From Akkermansiaceae bacterium (lineage in GTDB: Bacteria > Verrucomicrobiota > Verrucomicrobiia > Verrucomicrobiales > Akkermansiaceae): 32,881 nt of DNA. Position 1 is the stretch's first letter. Each line of letters starts with the position of its first letter. The notes below the pieces were generated by a model that worked only from the letters and a program-made list of their open reading frames with translations, had not been told where the DNA came from and ran no database searches. The translations under genes were made by a program, and so were the position numbers. Below, piece by piece: positions 7,953 through 16,826 of this stretch. The stretch covers positions 1 to 32,881 of the forward strand of contig JANXMQ010000200.1 of assembly GCA_025354565.1 (NCBI GenBank). Reading direction: 5' to 3'.

Positions 7953-9890
7953 TCATGGATCTATCATCGGTTTCTCCGGGCAGAGAACACTCCAAATTGC
8001 GGGCGGGTTGGACGCGTAGATCCGAATACGGGTAGTCCCGATAATTCTCCAGCCGATCTTTTCGGCCAGTTGTTCGGGCGTGATTCCGAACCGGTCATTG
8101 CATCCCCAGTCCGAAGTGACAATGGCGTCAAAGCCACGGGTGTCCGGCAATTGCTCCCCCAAGGCGGGAGCAACCTCCCTGACGGTTCTCGTTCCCAAAG
8201 GCAGCCAAAACGAGTATTCCGAATCATCACTGGTGCCAGCGAATCCTATCGACGCGGTATCTGGAGGTAAAAGTTCGCGGACGAGGCGCTGGGCGTCGGA
8301 ACGATTCGCATACACGTTGTAAACGATCTCCATGCGGCTCAATATGCCGTTGTTGATTCCGTTAGCTTTGAGTTTTTCGATGATTCCGGTCATCGGCAGC
8401 AGGGGGCGGGCAGGATTCAGGAGGAGTGCGGGAATGATTGGTAGTAGCAGGATCAGGCTGCACCAGCGCCACCAAGGGAGGGTAAATGTAAGACCTGAGC
8501 GAATCAGCAACAAAGGCAACCCGATGAGTCCCACATAATAAGGAGCGATCAAGCGCGGTGCACCGCAATTTCCAAGTTTCATCATGTAAACCAACAAGGC
8601 TATCCAAAACCCCGCTCCGACCGCTCCGCCAAGGGTGAAGAGTTGGCTCGTCTGGATGTGTCGAATCGCGCCAGCCAGTCCTAACAGTAGCGCCGCACTG
8701 ACCCCAAGCCCAAGACCTGAGTTTTCCTCGGATGCCAATTGCGGATGAGTGAATCTGAAATCAGCGAAGCCGTCTTTAATGTATTGTAAGGGCGGGTGGA
8801 CGAGTTTGTCGTTGAACCACTGGTTCACTTTGTCTGCCGGTGGAAAGACGGCCGGCGCGAGACTGGCACTTGCAAGTAACAACGTGTTTCCCGCCAGTCC
8901 AATCGTAGGATTTTTGATCTTGAGCAAACTGTCCGGGGCACCCGCCCAGTCACCCGTGTGGCGTAAATTGGCAACTGCCAGCGGGGCAAACGAAATCACG
9001 CTGGCAACACCAGCCGCAAGGGTGGCGGTCACGATCAATCGCGGATGTTGGAACAATACCACCAGCAGGCAAATCGAAACCGGCAGCAGCAGCGGAAGGT
9101 TGCTGGCCTTGGTTCCGGTCATCAACGCCGCAGAGAACACCGAGAGGATGACATCGAGCGGCTTGCCGGATTGAATGGCTTTCAATGCAAACAGCAGGGC
9201 TGCCAATACATAGACGGTGGCGATCAGATCGTTGCCGATGCTGCCCGCTTCCATCACAAAGCACGACGCGCAGGGCAGGATCCACATCCAGGTGGCGGCG
9301 ATGGATCGCTTCACGCCGAGCGCGGTGAAGACCGAAAAAACCAAACCTGGCAGCAGCAGATAGGAGATCACATTGATCAGGAACGCCAACCTCAGGGTGT
9401 GAAATACCGACAAACCTGGCAGCATCAGACACTCGAATCCAGTGGCGCTGAAATCCATCCGCGGATCCGTGCCACCGATCCAATGCCAACGCTCCGAAGA
9501 CAGCCAATGAAGAATTCTCGGGATCCGATAACTGAAAGCATCAAAGTTAGTTGGAGCGTGGATTGCCCCACCGATCAGAGCCGCACTGGCACAAATGAGA
9601 TAGAGCGAAGGGAATAGTTTTTTAAACCGACGCCATCTCACGCCCTTCAAGAACCAAAGGCTTCCATTTAATCGATTGTAGCCGTAAAGCGAACCTGAAA
9701 TACCGAGGAACAACACGATTGCATTGCCGGTGCGGTTCAACTGCCCGATGAAGGAGAGAATCAGCGCTCCCGCTGTTAGCCAGGATGAAAGCAGGATCCA
9801 AATGGCGGTGACACCCGCTGTCCACGAGGAATCCGCAGATCTGTTTTCTGATTGATGCGGCACGGTTTTGGATCGGAATCTGAGATTCAA
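7953..9890 (-). CDS. Polytopic GT-C-like glycosyltransferase (GT39/ArnT-related)
   Basis: A 645-residue protein with about a dozen membrane segments and a C-terminal soluble tail of about 130 residues. The first periplasmic loop carries F-D-A-F-S-Y-R-I-P-R, matching the acidic loop motif (D-x-x-[ST]-Y-x-x-P-R) of GT-C enzymes that use polyprenyl-phosphate sugars. It should transfer a sugar onto the growing polymer at the periplasmic face. The preceding GT2 gene, 9 bases upstream, could supply that lipid-linked donor. The assigned start is TTG at 9890, just after the GT2 stop; an in-frame GTG at 9863 is an alternative and neither has a clear ribosome-binding site. Fold class is likely; acceptor and sugar are unknown. 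Confidence 0.72.
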   Translation of the reverse strand: MNLRFRSKTVPHQSENRSADSSWTAGVTAIWILLSSWLTAGALILSFIGQLNRTGNAIVLFLGISGSLYGYNRLNGSLWFLKGVRWRRFKKLFPSLYLICASAALIGGAIHAPTNFDAFSYRIPRILHWLSSERWHWIGGTDPRMDFSATGFECLMLPGLSVFHTLRLAFLINVISYLLLPGLVFSVFTALGVKRSIAATWMWILPCASCFVMEAGSIGNDLIATVYVLAALLFALKAIQSGKPLDVILSVFSAALMTGTKASNLPLLLPVSICLLVVLFQHPRLIVTATLAAGVASVISFAPLAVANLRHTGDWAGAPDSLLKIKNPTIGLAGNTLLLASASLAPAVFPPADKVNQWFNDKLVHPPLQYIKDGFADFRFTHPQLASEENSGLGLGVSAALLLGLAGAIRHIQTSQLFTLGGAVGAGFWIALLVYMMKLGNCGAPRLIAPYYVGLIGLPLLLIRSGLTFTLPWWRWCSLILLLPIIPALLLNPARPLLPMTGIIEKLKANGINNGILSRMEIVYNVYANRSDAQRLVRELLPPDTASIGFAGTSDDSEYSFWLPLGTRTVREVAPALGEQLPDTRGFDAIVTSDWGCNDRFGITPEQLAEKIGWRIIGTTRIRIYASNPPAIWSVLCPEKPMIDP

Positions 9891-9899
9891 TGACCGGCT

Positions 9900-10844
9900 T
9901 CAGCGGTTTCTCCAGTGAAGCAATTGCAGCGCGTGATTGAAGCGTTGCCCTGCGGCCAGTCCATCGAGAATCACGGCCACGGAAAAGCTGAGCATCGCCA
10001 GGATGGATAACCCGGAGGCAAGTATCACCAGAGGGATGTGCAGGATTTTGTCCGTGTGTATGTATTCCATGACCGGGATGGCACCTGCCGCGAGAGCCGC
10101 TGCGGCGAACGCAAAAGAGCACAGGCTGAAAAACAAAAGCGGCCTATATTTGACGAAGATTGAAAAAATGGTCTTCAGCACAAGTACACCGTCGGTGAGA
10201 GTGTTGAGCTTGGAGAAGGACCCCTCGGGGCGGCTTCGATAATCAGTCGGCACTTCAACGATGAAATAGCCCTTGTCGAGGGCGTGGATGCTCATCTCCG
10301 TCTCCAGTTCGAATCCATCGGAGAGGATCGGATAGTTTTTCACGAAGCGTTTGGACATGACCCGATAGCCGGTGAGAATGTCGCCGAGTGAACCTTTGAA
10401 CAATGAATTGATCAGCCGGCGGGTGAGGTTATTTCCAAAATCATGCAGCGGTCGCTTGTTTTCGCGCTTGTAAACTCCGGAGCTATGGCGGTTCCCGCAG
10501 ACGATATCGGCGCGACCATTCAGAACCGGGGCAAGCAAAGCGGGTAGATCGCTGGCGGGGTAGGTCATATCGGCATCCGCCATCACATAGACGTCGGCTT
10601 CAATCTCCATGAACGCCTTGCGAATTGCCGCGGCCTTCCCTCCGCGCGATTCCCTGAGAACATAGCCCTTGCAGCCGATTTGTTGATAGGCTTCGCGGGC
10701 AAGTTCATAAGTTCGATCTTCCGATGCGCTGTCGATGACGTATATCTCCGCATCCGGACAAGCACCGAAGAAGTCCCTCATGGTGTCCACAACCGTCAGT
10801 TCCTCGTTATAGGCGGGAAGAATGATGGCAATGGTTTTGAACAT
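9900..10844 (-). CDS. GT2 family glycosyltransferase with C-terminal membrane helices (polyprenyl-phosphate sugar synthase type)
   Basis: A 314-residue GT-A enzyme. The nucleotide-sugar fold begins at once (I-I-L-P-A-Y-N-E-E at 7-15), the catalytic Asp-x-Asp is D90-A-D92, and about two hydrophobic helices follow after residue 215. This resembles DPM1/GtrB-like enzymes that load a sugar from a nucleotide donor onto polyprenyl phosphate at the inner membrane. The ATG at 10844 is chosen because it sits directly before the first strand; an upstream ATG at 10895 would add 17 unconserved residues. It lies between the YfhO-like and GT-C-like genes, a natural donor-synthase/acceptor-transferase arrangement. 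The sugar is unknown. Confidence 0.87.
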   Translation of the reverse strand: MFKTIAIILPAYNEELTVVDTMRDFFGACPDAEIYVIDSASEDRTYELAREAYQQIGCKGYVLRESRGGKAAAIRKAFMEIEADVYVMADADMTYPASDLPALLAPVLNGRADIVCGNRHSSGVYKRENKRPLHDFGNNLTRRLINSLFKGSLGDILTGYRVMSKRFVKNYPILSDGFELETEMSIHALDKGYFIVEVPTDYRSRPEGSFSKLNTLTDGVLVLKTIFSIFVKYRPLLFFSLCSFAFAAAALAAGAIPVMEYIHTDKILHIPLVILASGLSILAMLSFSVAVILDGLAAGQRFNHALQLLHWRNR

Positions 10845-10908
10845 TGGACACGGAGTGGAAGAACCGGGTGCGACGCTGCCGCAGCGGTGAATCATTTGAG
10901 AATGGTGG

Positions 10909-13152
10909 TTAGGATCGGACCGGGCGTTCGGATTCGCGGCGCACTAAGCCAGAAAGCAGGAAGCTCCCACAAAGCAGAATGCCTGTGGCCATGAGGGGGC
11001 GTGCGATTTCCATAGAACGGGGGGTATAATTCAGTTCAATCATCCCGTCCGATGTCTTGTCTGGAGCGCGGATGGTGGATAGACACGGCTCGATTTTTTC
11101 TATTTCAATCGTGCTTTTTCCGTTCCTCGCAGTCCAACCTGGGTAATAGGTATCCGTTCTCACGATGACTTCGGCATCGGGCAATGCCGAGGTATCCAAC
11201 ACAAGCCGGTTGTGACTTTCCTTTACGATTTTGACCGGCAGTGCTGCCTTGCTTTTAGAGGATCTGAACCGGGAAGGATGGGTTCCGGTAATTGGCTGTA
11301 ACGATGTTCCTTGGCCGGCTATGGAGAGCGAGAGGAAATCGCTCCGCCAGTCGGGAGGGACGGGCGCGGCAGTGGAGGGATACCTAAAGAGGCTGGTGGG
11401 TTGCAAAGCGGAATAACCGTGGAGAGAATGAGCTTGATAGAACGCTGCGTAAGCCATCGGGAAAATCATGTCGCCGCCTCGGGTTGCCGACTCGTCGATC
11501 CGGAGACCTCCGTCGAGTTTTGCAATCGCCTGATTTTGGCTGGGACCGCCTGCAAGCAGCTTGTGCCAAAGTTCTATCGACTGGCGGGGGCGAAAGCGCG
11601 CGTGGAACAACAATACTGGCAATGCGCTGACGAGCAGTGACAGCAGCAATCGTTTCCGGACGTCGCCTGGGTTCTGCGCCGATAATGCGGCCGCCAGCAC
11701 GATGACGGCAATCAGAGTGATGGCACATTCAGGGTTCGCGACGGAGACTTCTTGCGGGAAATTGTTGATTTGGAATCGCCGTAGGTTGGGGGCGCTGGGC
11801 AGGGTATTGTTCGATTTGTCGACGCTGATGATCTTCGCTTCGATTTTCTCCTTGAAGAGCGGATAGACCCACCAGGCCAAGCCGCTTGTCATTCCGCCGA
11901 TGGCGAGCATCGCAAATAGGAAGATCTTCGCGAGCTGCGGATGGGGGCGGGCTTTGCGTTCGAGGATGGCTTGGATGGCCAATGCCGCCAGAAGAATCAG
12001 TCCCATCCCGGCAAGTGCTGCACAGCGGGGGTAGAGGTATCTCACAAGGGGGGTCGAGACGATGAGAAGATAGGTAGCCACAAGGATGGTTGCCTGGCAG
12101 ATGCCGCCACCGAGTTTTCCTTTTTCCCTGCGGAAGGTCCACGCGGCCCAAAAGGCAAGGAGCAGCGCCACGGGGCCGCAGAACCACTGGAACGAAATCC
12201 CATTCATTTGGACCAGCCTGGCTGCGTCCAAAGTGCGGAAGGTTCCGAACATCCAAGGGTAGATTGCCGTTAGGGAAAATGGAGCCGCCAGCAACTGTTG
12301 ATACCATGCGACGGAGTTGTTTGCAGTCCGGCTGCTCAGCAGAAAGAACTCGACTTGGTTGCAGAGCACTGGAAACGCGACAAGTGCGCCAATGATCCCG
12401 GACAATGCTGTAACTCCGATCGCTTTGGGAAATCGCCCCCGGTCCTTGATGGCGACAGCGATGAGAAAAGTTAGAGCGAAGACTGGCAGATAAGCATGGG
12501 ATTGCAGGTTCCCCGCATAGAAAATGAGTCCGCACAAAAGCCCGCCAAGTCCCGCATTGGGCAGAAGGCGGCCATGAACTGCTCTTATCCAGATGATCCA
12601 CAGAAACGGGAAGTAGAGAAACGAACCCTGAATCCAAGGATGGCCGAAATAGACCGTGAACCATCCCGCGAACTGATAGATCAAAGCGAGGATGGCGGCA
12701 ACCAGGCAATCGATGCTGAAGTATCTCAACAAAAGGAACATGCCTAGGCCCGTGACGATTCCGCGTAAGATGTAGTTCCAGTTGTAGGCCAACTCGAAGG
12801 GCAATGTCGCATAACACAGCATGCGAATCGGATCCGTTCCGTTGATGTGAGCGTCTGCTAGTAGAGGACGGCCACCATAAGTGTAGGGATCCCACCAGGG
12901 GATTTCTCTGGAGTGGTAAGCCTTGTAAATGGAGTATTGGAGCGGAAGATCGTATGTAAACTGGTCGATGATGTGATGGTTTTCGGGAATCCCGTCTGCG
13001 GCGGGATCCATGAACTTGTATTGACTGAAAATATTAGGCCCGAGATCTAGTGGGGCAAGCATGCTCTTCCCCCACAACGCATCGCTGTAAATCAATGCAG
13101 ACAGCAGCACACTTGCCAACAGGAAGCAGAGGATTTGTTGGTAGATCCGCAT
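10909..13152 (-). CDS. YfhO-family polytopic membrane protein
   Basis: A 747-residue protein with at least ten membrane segments and a large C-terminal soluble domain, the layout of the YfhO family. The N-terminal loop contains D-L-P-L-Q-Y and H-S-R-E-I-P-W-W-D-P-Y-T-Y-G-G, a motif block characteristic of that family, whose members resemble GT-C glycosyltransferases. Known YfhO proteins help glycosylate teichoic acids using lipid-linked sugars, so a periplasmic side-chain transferase role is likely here. It is 21 bases downstream of the methyltransferase gene and 64 bases upstream of the chosen start of the GT2 gene. A long open frame on the same strand (11729-12895) is an out-of-frame shadow. 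Confidence 0.82.
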   Translation of the reverse strand: MRIYQQILCFLLASVLLSALIYSDALWGKSMLAPLDLGPNIFSQYKFMDPAADGIPENHHIIDQFTYDLPLQYSIYKAYHSREIPWWDPYTYGGRPLLADAHINGTDPIRMLCYATLPFELAYNWNYILRGIVTGLGMFLLLRYFSIDCLVAAILALIYQFAGWFTVYFGHPWIQGSFLYFPFLWIIWIRAVHGRLLPNAGLGGLLCGLIFYAGNLQSHAYLPVFALTFLIAVAIKDRGRFPKAIGVTALSGIIGALVAFPVLCNQVEFFLLSSRTANNSVAWYQQLLAAPFSLTAIYPWMFGTFRTLDAARLVQMNGISFQWFCGPVALLLAFWAAWTFRREKGKLGGGICQATILVATYLLIVSTPLVRYLYPRCAALAGMGLILLAALAIQAILERKARPHPQLAKIFLFAMLAIGGMTSGLAWWVYPLFKEKIEAKIISVDKSNNTLPSAPNLRRFQINNFPQEVSVANPECAITLIAVIVLAAALSAQNPGDVRKRLLLSLLVSALPVLLFHARFRPRQSIELWHKLLAGGPSQNQAIAKLDGGLRIDESATRGGDMIFPMAYAAFYQAHSLHGYSALQPTSLFRYPSTAAPVPPDWRSDFLSLSIAGQGTSLQPITGTHPSRFRSSKSKAALPVKIVKESHNRLVLDTSALPDAEVIVRTDTYYPGWTARNGKSTIEIEKIEPCLSTIRAPDKTSDGMIELNYTPRSMEIARPLMATGILLCGSFLLSGLVRRESERPVRS

Positions 13153-13173
13153 TTCGGTATTGGCCCAGTTCTC

Positions 13174-13887
13174 TTAGATGGCTTGCGCCACGGCGATTAC
13201 ACTCTGGCCGATGGGAGGTCGGCAAATTCTTGACTCCAGCCAATGGCATGGAGGGAATATTTTCGTGTCAAAAAGCCGCACTTGTTCGATTTCGAAACTC
13301 ATTTTTCTCATTATACGGAAGCGCATGAGCCAAGCGAAGTAGCCAATGAAATTGAAGTAGGACAGTTCCTTGATCTGGAAGCCCGCGCTTTCGAGTTTTT
13401 CGCGGAGGCCGCTACGATTGTAGCGGCGGAAATGACCGAAATGGGCGTCCAGATTGGAAAAAATTTCCTGACGGGCAGGTATGAGCAGGCAAAGGTGTCC
13501 CTTTCCGGGGGATAATATTTTGTGCAGGCGGACCAGTTCCGCGAGATCGTCCTCGATGTGTTCGAGCACGTTCACCATGACGGCCCCGTCGTAAGCTTCG
13601 TCCGGATGTAGGTCGGCGGTTGTCCCTGCGACCAGCCGGGTCTGCGGCAGTCGGTTGCGGAAGCCTTGTTGGAAACCTTCGTCTGGCTCGACACCCACAA
13701 GTTCGGTAATGCCGGGCAGTGACAGAATTGCCTCACTGGTTTGTCCGATTCCGGCACCTACTTCCAGCACGCGCCCTGTTAGATATGGCGCGAACTCCGA
13801 AACGATGGCCGCGCGATAGTTTTTTGCTTCGGATAGGGCGGCGAACTCGAAGTCTTCGGTTGCAGCGGTGGCGTTGGGCTGACTCAT
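13174..13887 (-). CDS. Class I SAM-dependent methyltransferase
   Basis: A 237-residue cytoplasmic methyltransferase. Motif I is L-E42-V-G-A-G-I-G (SAM-binding loop), motif II/acidic residue lies in V-G-V-E-P-D-E, and V-M-V-N-V-L-E-H-I-E-D is the post-II block typical of the Methyltransf_11/23 families. The C-terminal part is basic and weakly hydrophobic and may touch the membrane. It lies 10 bases after the GT2 gene at 13898 and 21 bases before the YfhO-like gene. It could methylate a sugar of the polymer or the lipid carrier. The family is clear; the acceptor is not. Confidence 0.88.
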   Translation of the reverse strand: MSQPNATAATEDFEFAALSEAKNYRAAIVSEFAPYLTGRVLEVGAGIGQTSEAILSLPGITELVGVEPDEGFQQGFRNRLPQTRLVAGTTADLHPDEAYDGAVMVNVLEHIEDDLAELVRLHKILSPGKGHLCLLIPARQEIFSNLDAHFGHFRRYNRSGLREKLESAGFQIKELSYFNFIGYFAWLMRFRIMRKMSFEIEQVRLFDTKIFPPCHWLESRICRPPIGQSVIAVAQAI

Positions 13888-13897
13888 GGAGTTGGGT

Positions 13898-14605
13898 TCA
13901 GAAATTGTACTTCATGATGCACCAGATGGCCCGGAATCCGTCGCGCCAGCCGATTTTCTTGCCCTCTTCATAAGTGCGTCCATAGTATGAAATGGAAATC
14001 TCGTAGAGCGGGACTTTCAGTTTGGCGACTTTGGCCGTGATCTCCGGTTCGAAACCGAACCGGTTTTCTTCAATCGTGATTTGATCGAGAATGTCCCGCC
14101 GGAAAACCTTATAACAGGTTTCCATATCGCTAAGGTTGAGGTTTGTCGCCATGTTCGACAGAAGTGTCAGGAACCGGTTGCCGACCGCATGCCAGAAATA
14201 CAGGACCCGGTGGGAACCACTTCCCAGAAAGCGGGAGCCGAAAACGACATCGGCCCTCCCCGAGACGATTGGAGCAAGCAGTTTCGGGTATTCGTCGGGG
14301 TCATACTCGAGGTCGGCATCTTGGATGATGACGATCCCGGACGTTACCTGTTGGAAGCCCGTCCGCAGTGCCGCGCCTTTGCCTTGGTTGATCTCATGCG
14401 TGAAAATTCGGATCCGTTCGTCGGTTTTCGCCAGTCCTTGCATGGTCTGCCAAGTGTTGTCCGAGGAGCAGTCATTGACGATGACGAGTTCCGCCACTTC
14501 CGGGCGGGCAAGAACCTTTTCGACAATCAGATGAAGAGTCTTTTCCTCGTTGTAAACCGGGATGACGACGCCTAGGCATCGGGCTGGAATTTCGATGGGT
14601 TTCAT
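13898..14605 (-). CDS. GT2 family glycosyltransferase (dolichyl/undecaprenyl-phosphate mannose synthase-like)
   Basis: A 235-residue soluble GT-A glycosyltransferase. It begins with [10 protein letters not shown], has the first acidic motif N-D-C-S-S-D-N, the Asp-x-Asp motif D96-A-D98-L-E-Y, and the G-S-R-F block usual for DPM1-like enzymes. Without C-terminal membrane helices it is the short form that makes polyprenyl-phosphate hexose at the inner face of the membrane. It is the first gene downstream of the rearranged segment and probably starts a second transcription unit with the methyltransferase and YfhO-like genes. Its product could feed the YfhO-like protein. The sugar is not predictable. 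Confidence 0.9.
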   Translation of the reverse strand: MKPIEIPARCLGVVIPVYNEEKTLHLIVEKVLARPEVAELVIVNDCSSDNTWQTMQGLAKTDERIRIFTHEINQGKGAALRTGFQQVTSGIVIIQDADLEYDPDEYPKLLAPIVSGRADVVFGSRFLGSGSHRVLYFWHAVGNRFLTLLSNMATNLNLSDMETCYKVFRRDILDQITIEENRFGFEPEITAKVAKLKVPLYEISISYYGRTYEEGKKIGWRDGFRAIWCIMKYNF

Positions 14606-14625
14606 GAGCGGTGGCTACTGGACGG

Positions 14626-14880
14626 GTGAATTGGGGAAATGAAAGTGCCTTGTCTGCGTTGAAAGGGCTTTGGAAGCAGGTGAACAGCTATCAGGTGACG
14701 CATCCTTCGGCGCTATTTTGGGCGTTGGTGTTCGTCTAGGGTTGCCGATCCGACGAGCGCACTGTTGTTTACCGCTGACGCGGTGTGGTGGAATCGTCCG
14801 GTGATGGCGTGTTTGTTGAGCTTGTTGGCGATCACCCTCAATTTATCCCGGACCTGCTGGCGGGCCGAGGAATCAGAGTC
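14626..14880 (+). pseudogene. Decayed fragment of a VTT-domain membrane protein gene
   Basis: This stretch is a broken second copy of part of the intact gene at 15931-16638. One frame reads ALKGLW, then HPSALFWA, and stops at a TAG near 14738. The neighbouring frame continues with PTSALL, RPVMACLL and LNLS. All these blocks occur in the same order in the intact protein (AVLKGLW, HPSALFWA, PTSALL, RPVMACLL, LNLS). One frameshift or small deletion near 14740 separates the halves. The 5' quarter and the whole 3' half, including the R-x-x-P-G-F-P motif, are missing. It is a remnant of duplication and is not expected to be functional. Confidence 0.85.
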
Positions 14881-14934
14881 TTATCAGCTTCCTGAGTGAT
14901 AGAAAAATTGTGGTTCGTGGGCAGTAAATCGTAG

Positions 14935-15606
14935 TTATGCTTTTACCACTTGGCCGGGCTGGCCGTGACGTTTGCCATGGCATTGCGGGGTGTCGATGAT
15001 GAGATCGGCGTGGGTGGCGAGGTCGGCGAGATCGAAGGCGGCGTGATGGGTGGCGATGACGATGCAGTCTTGGGCGGTGAGATTTTCCGCAGTCCATTCC
15101 AGAGAGGTGGCACCGGCCCAGTTCATGTGCTCGCGGGTGGGGCCGACTGTTAGGACATGTGGATCGTGGAAACGGACCAGCGCGCCGAGTTCTTGGAAGC
15201 GGTCCATCAGCTCGAATGTGGGTGACTCGCGCATGTCACCGACGTTGGCCTTGTCGGCCAGTCCTAACAACAGAATATGGCTGCCTTTGATTGCCTTGCT
15301 GCGGGAGTTGAGCGCCTCCATCGTGCGCCGGACGACGTATTCGGGCATGGTGCGGTTGATTTCCCCGGCCAGTTCGATGAAGCGGGTGTGGATGCCAAAT
15401 TCCCGGGCTTTCCAAGTGAGGTAAAATGGATCGATAGGGGTGCAATGCCCGCCGAGTCCGGGGCCGGGGAAGAAGGGGGTGAAGCCGAAGGGCTTCGTGG
15501 AGGCGGCGCGGATGACCTCCCAAATGTCGATGTCCATGCGATCGGCGACGATTTTCAATGCATTGACGAAGCAGATATTGACGGCACGGTAGATGTTTGC
15601 CGCAGC
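14935..15606 (-). pseudogene. N-terminally truncated UDP-N-acetylhexosamine 6-dehydrogenase (WbpA/WecC type)
   Basis: The reading frame holds only the C-terminal half of a nucleotide-sugar dehydrogenase: the N-I-Y-R-A-V-N helix, the catalytic-Cys block G-P-G-L-G-G-H-C, the P-I-D-P-F-Y-L-T-W-K motif, and the full UDP-binding domain ending in V-V-K-A. Intact enzymes are about 420-440 residues; here the N-terminal NAD-binding domain (about 200 residues) is absent. Homology fades at about 15606 and an in-frame TAG lies near 15643. An ATG at 15558 could start a 207-residue product, but without the NAD domain it could not work as a dehydrogenase. It lies between the intact and broken copies of the VTT gene, so the deletion is probably part of that rearrangement. 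Confidence 0.85.
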
Positions 15607-15930
15607 ATCGTGAGTTTTGCGACCTGGGTGGATGTATGGGAACTATTTTTCCACGCTACCGCCCTTGGTTACGGGCTTTTTGAGGGCTTGGAACCGAAGC
15701 ATGGCGGCAAAAGTCAGAGTGGGAGCGAATCTCTCACTTGTGCGAGAGTGAATCGGCGTCGCCAATGTTCAAGAAAAAATGAACAACAAAAGGAAGCCTG
15801 CTGGGACCGTCCTTAATGGCGAATGGCTTGGGGGGAAAAGGCTCGGCGATGGTCTGAGCGTGACAATCCCGCCATACCGGCCCGATGCAGCCTTGCCAAG
15901 ACGGCGGTTAAACCAGAGCTTTCGGGCCTG
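15607..15930. other. Spacer between the truncated dehydrogenase and the VTT-domain gene
   Basis: No intact gene is seen here. The left edge is where dehydrogenase homology ends, so some of it is probably leftover sequence from the deletion. A short inverted repeat (CTCTC, 8-base loop, GAGAG) lies near 15732-15749. An in-frame ATG at 15823 could extend the VTT protein by 36 charged residues that do not look conserved. No convincing promoter was recognised. Confidence 0.4.
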
Positions 15931-16638
15931 ATGGAAATGTTTCGAAAACTGTTGATGCACCGCTGCGTGCGGATTGCACTGATTTGTCTTACGGGAATAG
16001 GAATTGGCGCACTGCTGGTGGCGTGGAAAATGGGAGTGGATTTGGCGGTTTTGAAGGGGCTTTGGGAGCGCTGCAAGGATTACCTCGCGGATCATCCCAG
16101 TGCGTTGTTCTGGGCGATTGTTTTCCTGCCGGCCCTTCCGATTCCAACCAGTGCCCTGCTGGTCACTGCGGGAATCGTCTGGCGGGATCGACCGGTGATG
16201 GCATGCCTACTTTGCCTGTTGGCCATGGCCCTGAACCTTTCCTGGACCTACTGGTTGGCAGCGAGACCAGCGCGAGGGTTTGTTGAAAAACTGATCGCTT
16301 CGGGTTCATTTCAGATTCCCGATTTGCCGCGAGGAGACCATCTGAAATTGATTTTGGTCATGAGGTTGACTCCCGGGTTTCCGTTTTTTGTCCAGAACTA
16401 TGTGCTGGGATTCATGCGGGCTCCGTTTTTACTTTATCTCCCGGTTTCACTACTTTGCAGCGGTTTCATCGGGACCGGTGTGGTGTTGGGCGGCGTGGGT
16501 CTTGGCGGTGGCAAGCTGAAGTGGGCAATTTTGGGAATCTCACTCATTGTGGTCGGAGGAATATTGACCCATTTCGTTCGCGGCTGGCTGATGAAACGGA
16601 AGCAGAATGGGCTAAAGACGCAAACACTAGACGTTTAA
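15931..16638 (+). CDS. VTT-domain (TVP38/TMEM64/DedA-like) inner-membrane protein
   Basis: A 235-residue integral membrane protein with about five hydrophobic segments. The hallmark of the VTT family is present as R-L-T-P-G-F-P-F-F-V-Q-N-Y-V-L-G, the conserved Arg, Pro-rich and Asn/Gly signature of the re-entrant region. Proteins of this superfamily act as lipid scramblases or carriers; DedA members recycle undecaprenyl phosphate, so a lipid-carrier role beside a polysaccharide locus is plausible. It is the only intact plus-strand gene in the window and is opposed to everything around it. The start is uncertain: the ATG at 15931 is preferred because it precedes the first membrane helix, while the ATG at 15823 would add 36 residues. 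A broken copy lies at 14626-14880. Confidence 0.85.
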   Translation: MEMFRKLLMHRCVRIALICLTGIGIGALLVAWKMGVDLAVLKGLWERCKDYLADHPSALFWAIVFLPALPIPTSALLVTAGIVWRDRPVMACLLCLLAMALNLSWTYWLAARPARGFVEKLIASGSFQIPDLPRGDHLKLILVMRLTPGFPFFVQNYVLGFMRAPFLLYLPVSLLCSGFIGTGVVLGGVGLGGGKLKWAILGISLIVVGGILTHFVRGWLMKRKQNGLKTQTLDV

Positions 16639-16670
16639 TTTCGAGAGAGCAAAATGCCTGCGATCATTCG

Positions 16671-16795
16671 ATACTGGCCCGCGTCAAGATTTGTGGTATT
16701 TTGGGTTGTGCTTTCGACACTGCAGGCAGGATGCCCACAGTCCAAGACAGCCGGGACGGTTGTGCTTCTTTCCACAAACCATCGCGCGCCAGTAT
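16671..16795. repeat. Long imperfect inverted repeat between convergent genes
   Basis: The outer arms (16671-16683 and 16783-16795) are 13 bases long and match at 12 positions (ATACTGGCCCGCG against CGCGCGCCAGTAT). Slightly inside, TTGTGG on the left pairs with CCACAA on the right with a two-base offset. The centre holds a second, weaker palindrome, CTGCAGGC-N5-GCCCACAG. It lies between the 3' ends of the plus-strand VTT gene and minus-strand cysN. No T-run follows on either strand. A REP/MITE-like element or a structured 3' end are both possible. Confidence 0.45.
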
Positions 16796-16826
16796 TGCAG
16801 TCGGCGCGGGCATGACCGACACGACG

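Noticed and set aside
9045-9617. 190-codon plus-strand open frame over the GT-C-like gene.
   Set aside because: Its Gln/Arg-rich translation has no recognisable domain and is the antisense shadow of a membrane-protein gene.
11729-12895. 388-codon minus-strand open frame inside the YfhO-like gene.
   Set aside because: It is in another frame of the same strand, has no membrane segments or known motifs, and the YfhO frame explains the sequence with clear family motifs.
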